The notes under the pieces are model-generated. The model had not been told where the DNA came from and searched no databases. It saw only the letters and a list, made by a program, of their open reading frames with translations. From Flavobacterium psychrophilum (GTDB lineage Bacteria; Bacteroidota; Bacteroidia; Flavobacteriales; Flavobacteriaceae), in contig CAMAWK010000018.1 in the NCBI GenBank assembly GCA_945861915.1, forward strand, positions 1 through 20,945: a stretch of 20,945 nucleotides of DNA, given 5' to 3'. Both the position numbers and the translations under genes were made by a program. Of the stretch, positions 16,086 through 20,945 are shown piece by piece. Within the stretch, counting starts at the first letter, position 1. Each line of letters starts with the position of its first letter.

Positions 16086-17129
16086 TTATTTAATGTCTAA
16101 ACTTGTTTCGATAAAATTAATAATTGAAGTATCAAATTGGTTTTGTTCCTTCAAAAAACGACTCTGAATTGGCAAATAATACAACTGATTGTTGGGCAAT
16201 TTATCTTTCAAGCGAACATAATCTTTTTCGGTGGTAATGATTACATTTTCACCCGCTTGATTTTTAATAGTCCTAATATCATTTTCTGTAAAATCATGAT
16301 GATCGGAAAAAGTTAAACAAACATCATTTTCGTTTTTCAAATAATCAAAGAAAGGAATAGGTTTGGCAATTCCTGCCAATAAAAGTTTGGGACTTTTTTT
16401 AATTTCTGAAACAGGAATGTTTTCAGTTTCAGTTTCAGTTTCAGTTTCAGAATAAACAGAATCATCGTAATCAATAAAAGAAAAATACAATTGCTGTTTG
16501 GCTTCTAAATTCAACTTGTTTTTGATTTCATTTTGCTCTTCCAATGGGAGATTTACTGGACATTTGGTTACAATGACCAAATCTGCCCGTTGAGCTCCAC
16601 TCCTACTTTCGCGTAAATTTCCTGTTGGTAAAATCCAATCATCTGAAAATAAATCACCATAAGTTGTAAGTAAAATATAAAAACTAGCCTTTACTTTTCG
16701 GTGCTGAAAAGCATCGTCTAATAAGATAATTTCTGGTTTTACTTTTTGCGAAAGCAATTGCTCAATGCCATTTTTTCTGTTGGCATCAACCGCTACTTGA
16801 ATATTCTTGAATTTTGTAAAAAACTGATACGGTTCATCTCCTAAAGTAAGCGCATTTGAGGTTTCATCGGCTAGAACAAATCCTTTGGATTGTCGCTTGT
16901 AACCCCGACTGAGTGTTGCCAATTTGTATTTTGGCGAAAGCAAACGAATTAAATATTCAATTTGAGGGGTTTTTCCAGTGCCGCCAACACTCAAATTTCC
17001 GACCGCAATAATTGGAACACTGAATGAATATGATTTTAAAATTCCAATATCAAAAAGGAAATTTCGAAAACTGGTAATGATTCCATACAAGACAGAGAAA
17101 GGAAAAAGTATTTTTCGAAGTAAAATCAT
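16086..17129 (-). CDS. lpxK: Tetraacyldisaccharide 4'-kinase
   Basis: Peripheral inner-membrane kinase that phosphorylates the 4' position of the lipid A precursor, giving lipid IVA. The N-terminal hydrophobic helix (about 7-24) anchors it. The P-loop is VGNLSVGGTGKTPQ (43-56), followed by LSRGYKRQSKG (74-84) and the ILLDDAFQHRKV motif (136-147). Length of 347 residues is normal. Unusually, residues 229-237 are a run of Glu-Thr pairs coded by five copies of a hexamer, in a surface loop between the conserved halves. The start codon lies 2 bases after the stop of a YoeB-like toxin gene, and no separate promoter is seen, so expression is probably coupled to the toxin-antitoxin pair. lpxK is normally essential in Gram-negative bacteria. 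Confidence 0.95.
   Translation of the reverse strand: MILLRKILFPFSVLYGIITSFRNFLFDIGILKSYSFSVPIIAVGNLSVGGTGKTPQIEYLIRLLSPKYKLATLSRGYKRQSKGFVLADETSNALTLGDEPYQFFTKFKNIQVAVDANRKNGIEQLLSQKVKPEIILLDDAFQHRKVKASFYILLTTYGDLFSDDWILPTGNLRESRSGAQRADLVIVTKCPVNLPLEEQNEIKNKLNLEAKQQLYFSFIDYDDSVYSETETETETENIPVSEIKKSPKLLLAGIAKPIPFFDYLKNENDVCLTFSDHHDFTENDIRTIKNQAGENVIITTEKDYVRLKDKLPNNQLYYLPIQSRFLKEQNQFDTSIINFIETSLDIK
16421..16450 (-). repeat. Hexanucleotide tandem repeat inside lpxK
   Basis: Five exact copies of TTTCAG on the plus strand (CTGAAA on the coding strand) code for alternating Glu and Thr. As the unit is six bases, gain or loss of copies keeps the reading frame and changes only the loop length. Confidence 0.9.
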
Positions 17130-17131
17130 CC

Positions 17132-17413
17132 TTATTTATCAGAATAATGACCCATTGCCGAGATGATATAAACAGTTACAACATCCTCTTCAACTCTATA
17201 AATTAGTCTGTCTTTTCTATTAATTTCTCTGGACCAAAACCCAGTAAGTTCGTATTTTAATGCTTCTGGATTTCCTGTCCCTTCAAATGGTTTTTCGGAC
17301 AATTCTATTAAAATCTTGGAGATTTTCTTAATGCTGGCTTGATTTCCTGATTTTTTGTGCTTTGCAATATCTAAATTTGCTTTGGGTTCTATTTTAATCC
17401 TAAACTTCCCCAT
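17132..17413 (-). CDS. YoeB/Txe-family mRNA endonuclease toxin
   Basis: Small RelE-superfamily RNase, expected to cut mRNA at the ribosome. Of 93 residues, the stretch NPEALKYELTGFWSREINRKDRLIYRV (48-74) is the YoeB core, and the C-terminus IISAMGHYSDK contains the His-Tyr pair. Residues matching E. coli YoeB Glu46, Arg65, His83 and Tyr84 appear as Glu50, Arg69, His89 and Tyr90, so the toxin looks active. The start ATG at 17413 lies inside the 3' end of the upstream antitoxin gene (25-base overlap), which suggests translational coupling. The stop is 2 bases before the lpxK start. Family assignment is firm; activity is inferred. Confidence 0.93.
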   Translation of the reverse strand: MGKFRIKIEPKANLDIAKHKKSGNQASIKKISKILIELSEKPFEGTGNPEALKYELTGFWSREINRKDRLIYRVEEDVVTVYIISAMGHYSDK

Positions 17414-17652
17414 ATATCATTAGGATCAAGAGTTATACATTTTGTTTTACCACTTTTAATATCAGCATCTCTGTCCAAAATCATTTTTACAAATTCAGGA
17501 TTGTATAAATCTTCCTCTCCTTTTTTTAATTTTCTAGATTTAGATTCAACAAGTTCAACCTCTTTTTCATCAGTAAAAAAGGTTTTGGCAAACTCCAAAA
17601 AAGCTTTGCCTTTTTTGGAACGCTCGTCAATTTTTAAAGTTATTGTTGTCAT
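17389..17652 (-). CDS. Antitoxin partner of the YoeB-like toxin
   Basis: Eighty-seven residues starting MTTITLKIDERSKKGKAF, followed by an acidic and lysine-rich middle and the C-terminal YNPEFVKMILDRDADIKSGK. This form is common for antitoxins next to YoeB-like toxins in flavobacteria, and I believe it matches proteins labelled DUF2683, but I could not check this. It is not a typical YefM/Phd sequence. The frame is open for 16 codons further (to 17700), but the ATG at 17652 is chosen because the extra part is unlike the family and would contain the promoter box. As in most such pairs the antitoxin precedes the toxin; its product probably represses the shared promoter. Confidence 0.8.
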   Translation of the reverse strand: MTTITLKIDERSKKGKAFLEFAKTFFTDEKEVELVESKSRKLKKGEEDLYNPEFVKMILDRDADIKSGKTKCITLDPNDIWGSLGLK

Positions 17653-17671
17653 AAAAAGAATTTTTGAACAA

Positions 17672-17679
17672 CAAATATA
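17672..17679 (-). promoter_or_regulatory. -7 box of the toxin-antitoxin/lpxK operon
   Basis: On the minus strand the bases read TATATTTG, a perfect TAnnTTTG, 19 bases before the antitoxin ATG at 17652. No good TTTG is found at the expected upstream distance. It is the only likely promoter seen for the antitoxin, toxin and lpxK genes. Confidence 0.6.
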
Positions 17680-17726
17680 CAAAAAACGCAATAGAATCAT
17701 TTTATAGTTGCTCCGTTATTCGTTTA

Positions 17727-17756
17727 TTTGTTTCACAGAAAAAAGTTATACTTTTC
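17727..17756 (+). promoter_or_regulatory. Promoter of the Nif3-family gene
   Basis: TTTG (17727-17730), then 18 bases, then TACTTTTC (17749-17756), one base off TAnnTTTG. Transcription would begin near 17763, before the ATG at 17776 and after an upstream in-frame ATG at 17728, which argues against the longer start. Confidence 0.5.
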
Positions 17757-17775
17757 CAAAATAAAAAAACCAATC

Positions 17776-18894
17776 ATGACAAAAATTAAAGACATCATTT
17801 CCATTCTCGAAGAAATGGCTCCACTTGCCTATGCCGAAGATTTTGATAATGTGGGACTTTTGGTGGGGAATAAAAAAATCGAAGCCACGGGAGTTTTGGT
17901 TTGTCACGATGCTCTGGAAAGCGTTATTAACGAGGCGATTACAAAAAACTGCAATTTGGTGGTTTGTTTTCATCCTATTCTTTTTTCAGGAATAAAAAAT
18001 ATCACTGGGAAAAATTACGTAGAACGTTCCATAATCAAAGCCATCAAGAACGATATTGCTATTTATGCGGTTCACACCGCTTTAGACAATCATCCTGAAG
18101 GTGTGAATAAGATTTTTTGTAACGCTTTGGGGTTGAAAAAAACACGGATTTTAATTCCTAAAACCAATTTCATTCGGAAATTAGTTACTTATACCATTCC
18201 TGAAAATGCCGAAAAATTGAGAAATGAACTGTTCGAAGCTGGCGCAGGAACTATAGGTAATTATGACAATTGCAGTTTTAATTCTAAAGGAATTGGAACC
18301 TACATAGGAAATGAAAATAGCAATCCAGAATTGGGGGAACGATTTGAATTTATGCAAAATGAAGAAATAAAAATCGAAGTCACTTTTGAAAAACAGCTGG
18401 AAAATAAAATACTAAAAGCACTTTTCAAAAATCATGTGTATGAAGAAGTGGCGTATGAAATTTATGATTTGCAAAACAAACATCAAAACATTGGATTGGG
18501 AATGATTGGCGAATTAAATACTCCCATGAACGAAAAAGAGTTTCTCCTTTTTGTCAAAGAAAAAATGCAATGCGGCAGCATTCGACATACTGAATTTTTA
18601 AATAAACCGATACAAAAAGTAGCCGTTTTGGGTGGCTCAGGAAGTTTTGCCATTCAAAATGCGATTCGGGCTGGAGCCGATGTGTTTTTGACAGCCGATT
18701 TAAAGTATCATCAATTTTATGAAGCTGAAAATCAGTTACTTTTAGCCGATATTGGTCATTTTGAAAGCGAACGTTACACAAAAAATTACATTGTTGATTT
18801 TCTTAGAAAAAAAATGCTTAATTTTGCACCCGCCTTGTCGGCAGGCAGGGTCGTTTTATCAGAAATAAATACAAATCCAGTTAAGTACTTATAG
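17776..18894 (+). CDS. Nif3-like (DUF34) dinuclear metal-centre protein
   Basis: Member of the widespread NIF3/YbgI family, which forms ring-shaped hexamers with a two-metal site; the cellular role is debated. N-terminal KDIISILEEMAPLAYAEDFDNVGLLVG (5-31) and ALDNHPEGVNKIF (102-114) are family blocks. The C-terminal block has VAVLGGSGSFAIQNAIRAGADVFLTADLKYHQF and the metal-site DIGHFESER. Between them lies an insert of about 100 residues, as in the long form with a PII-like domain (372 residues in total). In the first metal block the usual HHP reads FHP (Phe65-His66), so one expected ligand is missing. The start at 17776 is supported by the promoter and the family N-terminus. It forms an operon with the next gene, 3 bases away. 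Confidence 0.92.
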   Translation: MTKIKDIISILEEMAPLAYAEDFDNVGLLVGNKKIEATGVLVCHDALESVINEAITKNCNLVVCFHPILFSGIKNITGKNYVERSIIKAIKNDIAIYAVHTALDNHPEGVNKIFCNALGLKKTRILIPKTNFIRKLVTYTIPENAEKLRNELFEAGAGTIGNYDNCSFNSKGIGTYIGNENSNPELGERFEFMQNEEIKIEVTFEKQLENKILKALFKNHVYEEVAYEIYDLQNKHQNIGLGMIGELNTPMNEKEFLLFVKEKMQCGSIRHTEFLNKPIQKVAVLGGSGSFAIQNAIRAGADVFLTADLKYHQFYEAENQLLLADIGHFESERYTKNYIVDFLRKKMLNFAPALSAGRVVLSEINTNPVKYL

Positions 18895-18897
18895 AAT

Positions 18898-19677
18898 ATG
18901 GCTACTACAAAAGAATTGAGTGTTGAAGACAAATTAAGAGCAATTTACGATTTACAATTAATCGATACCCGAATTGACGAAATTAGAAATGTACGAGGAG
19001 AACTTCCATTAGAAGTAGAAGATTTAGAGGATGAAGTTACAGGATTAAGCACGCGTTCAGAAAAATTGAAAAGCGAACTTGATGCTATCGAGGAGTTGAT
19101 CAAAACCAAGAAAAATGCGATTGATGACCACAAAGAATCTATCAAAAAATACACAAAACAACAAGATAGCGTTCGCAACAATAGAGAATTCAACTCATTG
19201 ACCAAAGAAATAGAATTTCAAGAATTAGAAATTCAATTAGCCGAAAAGCAAATCAAGGAATTGAAAGCTTCGATGGAACACAAAAAAGAAATTATTGCGC
19301 AATCAAAAGAGCGATTAGAAACTAAATCGAATCATTTGAAGCACAAAAAATCAGAGTTAGAAGCCATTATGGCAGAAACTGAAAAAGAAGAATCTTTTTT
19401 GTATGAAAAATCAATTGAGTACCAAAAACAAATTGAAGAAAGATTACTTAAAGCTTATTTAAGAATTAGAGGAAGTGTTCGTAATGGTTTGGCAGTAGTT
19501 TCTATCGAAAGAGGTGCATCTGCAGGTTCATTTTTTACTATTCCACCACAAACTCAAGTAGAAATCGCTGCTAGAAAAAAAATCATTACCGATGAACATT
19601 CAGGAAGAATATTAGTTGATAATGTTCTAGCAACCGAAGAAAAAGAAAAAATGGAGAAAATGTTCTCTAAATTTTAA
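18898..19677 (+). CDS. Coiled-coil protein of the C4 zinc-ribbon family, cysteines lost
   Basis: A long antiparallel coiled coil (about residues 10-180, heptads rich in Lys, Glu and Leu) followed by the conserved core YLRIRGSVRNGLAVVSIERGASAGSFFTIPPQ and then KKIITDEHSGRILVD. In the usual family this end is a zinc ribbon with CxxC pairs (GACGGCF and CEHCGRIL in related proteins). Here the four positions are Ser, Ser, Asp and Ser, and the protein has no cysteine at all. The fold may persist without zinc. Position directly behind the Nif3-family gene is the standard pairing in Bacteroidota. The role is unknown; RNA or nucleic-acid binding has been suggested for the family. A terminator follows 12 bases after the stop. 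Confidence 0.9.
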   Translation: MATTKELSVEDKLRAIYDLQLIDTRIDEIRNVRGELPLEVEDLEDEVTGLSTRSEKLKSELDAIEELIKTKKNAIDDHKESIKKYTKQQDSVRNNREFNSLTKEIEFQELEIQLAEKQIKELKASMEHKKEIIAQSKERLETKSNHLKHKKSELEAIMAETEKEESFLYEKSIEYQKQIEERLLKAYLRIRGSVRNGLAVVSIERGASAGSFFTIPPQTQVEIAARKKIITDEHSGRILVDNVLATEEKEKMEKMFSKF

Positions 19678-19689
19678 ATCTACTATCTT

Positions 19690-19719
19690 AAGTCCCGACA
19701 CATTATCGGGACTTTTTTT
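19690..19719 (+). terminator. Rho-independent terminator of the Nif3/coiled-coil operon
   Basis: A perfect 9-base-pair stem (19690-19698 with 19706-19714) with a 7-base loop is followed by a T run up to 19719. The next gene's ATG starts at 19722, only 2 bases later, so that gene either depends on read-through or has a promoter overlapping the end of the previous gene. Confidence 0.92.
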
Positions 19720-19721
19720 AA

Positions 19722-20576
19722 ATGAAAAAAGCACTTTATTTCCTTTACACTAAAACTGTAGGTTTATATATTAATCTACTTAGTTTTATTTTGCCTTCAA
19801 AAGCCATAAAACTAGCTTGTAGCTTATTTGGAGGACCACGAAGAGGTAAATTATCCTTAGAAAAATTACCAGATTTCATTCAAACTTCAGAAATTGAAAG
19901 TTTTAGCTACAAAGGACAACGATTCAAATCGTATGTTTGGAAGGGCAATGAAACAATCATTTTATTGGTTCACGGTTGGGAAAGCAACGGATTGCGTTGG
20001 CAAAAACTTTTACCCTATTTACAAGAAACAGGCAGTACAATTATAGCTATAGATGGTCCAGCTCATGGTTTGTCTAGTGGAAACACTTTCGATATTCCAA
20101 AATACGCTGCTTTTATCAATATTGTAGCAAAAAAATACAATCCAAACTATCTTATCGGACATTCTTTAGGTGGCAAAACCTGTTTGTTTTATCAATACTT
20201 TCATAAAAATCCATCTGTAAAAAAAATTGTTACTCTTGGAGCTCCATCCGATTTTAAAATTATCCTGGATAATTATGTGAATTTATTGAGTTTAAATTCT
20301 AGAATTGTAAGAGGTATTGAATTGAACTATCGAAAAATATTTAGATCGAGTTTAAGTTTTTTCTCTGCTAGTTATTTCGCCTCTAAAATAGATTGCAAAG
20401 GACTCATTATTCATGACATTCAAGATTCTACAGTTAAATTAGAAGAAGCAATAAAAATTAATAACGCTTGGAAAAATTCTGTTTTTATAGAAACAAAAGG
20501 GTTTGGACACAGTTTACACGATGACGATTTGTACAAAAAAGTTATTCAGTTTTTGTTTGAATCTAAAACACAATAA
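19722..20576 (+). CDS. Alpha/beta hydrolase
   Basis: Serine hydrolase of 284 residues; the substrate is unknown. The oxyanion-hole motif is LLVHGWESNG (81-90), the nucleophile elbow IGHSLGGK holds Ser148, the acid is probably Asp235 in IIHDIQDSTV, and the histidine is His263 in GFGHSLHDDDL. Together they form a complete triad. The first 35 residues are hydrophobic and basic (ALYFLYTKTVGLYINLLSFILPS), which could be a membrane anchor, but no signal-peptidase site is clear. The start at 19722 is the first ATG in the frame and lies 2 bases behind a terminator T run. No good promoter box was found. Esterase, thioesterase or lipase activity would all fit. Confidence 0.88.
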   Translation: MKKALYFLYTKTVGLYINLLSFILPSKAIKLACSLFGGPRRGKLSLEKLPDFIQTSEIESFSYKGQRFKSYVWKGNETIILLVHGWESNGLRWQKLLPYLQETGSTIIAIDGPAHGLSSGNTFDIPKYAAFINIVAKKYNPNYLIGHSLGGKTCLFYQYFHKNPSVKKIVTLGAPSDFKIILDNYVNLLSLNSRIVRGIELNYRKIFRSSLSFFSASYFASKIDCKGLIIHDIQDSTVKLEEAIKINNAWKNSVFIETKGFGHSLHDDDLYKKVIQFLFESKTQ

Positions 20577-20643
20577 AACTTTTTTTCAAATCTCCTTTTT
20601 TTCTCCTACATCCCAATAAATAATTTTATACTACTTTTACGGC

Positions 20644-20945
20644 ATGGACGAAAATCTAAAACGCCTCAATAAATTCATTGGGGAATCAGGCTATTGCTCA
20701 CGTAGAGAAGCAGATAAAATCATCGAAGAAGGTCGTGTAACCATCAACGGTCAAGTGCCTGAATTGGGAACCAAAGTATCTCCAAATGATGAAGTACGAA
20801 TAGACGGAAAATTGATTCGAGAGAAAAACGAAAAACTCATTTATTTAGCTTTCAACAAACCGGTAGGAATCGAGTGTACAACCAATTTAGACGTTCGCAA
20901 CAACATCGTAGATTATATTAATTATCCAAAACGTATTTTCCCAAT
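20644..20945 (+). CDS. rluF: 23S rRNA pseudouridine synthase RluF (5' part only)
   Basis: The first 100 codons of a gene cut by the window edge. The N-terminus is an S4 RNA-binding domain (RLNKFIGESGYCSRREADKI and GRVTINGQVPELGTKV). The catalytic domain then starts with LAFNKPVGIECTT, followed by DVRNNIVDYINYPKRIFP, which fits RluF (pseudouridine at 23S position 2604 in E. coli numbering) better than RluB or RluE. The catalytic aspartate lies just beyond the edge, in the expected GRLD motif. The ATG at 20644 gives the normal short lead before the S4 domain. There are 67 bases to the hydrolase stop, with no clear promoter. Confidence 0.9.
   Translation, partial: MDENLKRLNKFIGESGYCSRREADKIIEEGRVTINGQVPELGTKVSPNDEVRIDGKLIREKNEKLIYLAFNKPVGIECTTNLDVRNNIVDYINYPKRIFP

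Noticed and set aside
20632..20639. TACTTTTA as a promoter box for rluF
   Set aside because: It is only four bases from the ATG, too close for a -7 box, and the match is imperfect.
1..20945. CRISPR arrays, tRNA/rRNA genes, transposase genes, prophage genes
   Set aside because: I looked on both strands and saw no regularly spaced repeats, no cloverleaf-like sequences and no transposase, integrase or phage motifs.

Overview
The window looks like a chromosomal segment from a flavobacterium (Bacteroidota, family Flavobacteriaceae, probably Flavobacterium or a close relative). The evidence is the strong AT bias, the absence of Shine-Dalgarno sequences, repeated promoter boxes of the Bacteroidota type (TAnnTTTG, in places with an upstream TTTG), a green-type proteorhodopsin of the bacteroidete kind next to blh, and protein sequences of flavobacterial character (DnaK, LipA, LpxK, CorA). 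No rRNA, tRNA, CRISPR array or insertion sequence was seen.

Region 1 (1-7377) is the end of a surface-polysaccharide cluster. It holds four glycosyltransferases (two GT4-like, two GT2-like) on alternating strands, a WxcM/FdtA-like cupin sugar ketoisomerase, a polytopic membrane protein of the DUF6056/GT-C-like type, and a Wzx-type flippase. The last three read leftwards from a good promoter at 7348-7377 and probably form one operon. The pieces fit together as sugar modification, assembly on a lipid carrier, and export. No nucleotide-sugar synthesis genes are present, so the cluster must continue to the left.

Region 2 (7455-10575) holds corA, a proteorhodopsin gene and a divergent blh gene, whose enzyme cleaves beta-carotene to retinal. 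Proteorhodopsin and Blh form a two-gene phototrophy unit around a 109-base spacer. Opposite the 3' end of blh is a hairpin terminator whose U-tract and GNRA loop point to the minus strand. This implies a short unannotated minus-strand transcript starting in the AT-rich stretch between blh and the next gene.

Region 3 (11112-14935) holds an unrecognised multi-pass membrane protein, dnaK with its own terminator, a block of interspersed repeats and inverted repeats upstream of dnaK, and a small unrecognised two-helix membrane protein.

Region 4 (15142-20945) is mostly housekeeping. It contains lipA (lipoate synthesis), lpxK (lipid A kinase) placed 2 bases behind a YoeB-like toxin-antitoxin pair, a Nif3-family gene followed by its usual coiled-coil/zinc-ribbon neighbour (here without any cysteine), an alpha/beta hydrolase, and the start of rluF, cut by the window edge. 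The points most worth a second look are the hidden minus-strand transcript beside blh, the coupling of a toxin-antitoxin pair to essential lpxK, the loss of all zinc-ribbon cysteines, and the unknown membrane protein at 11112.
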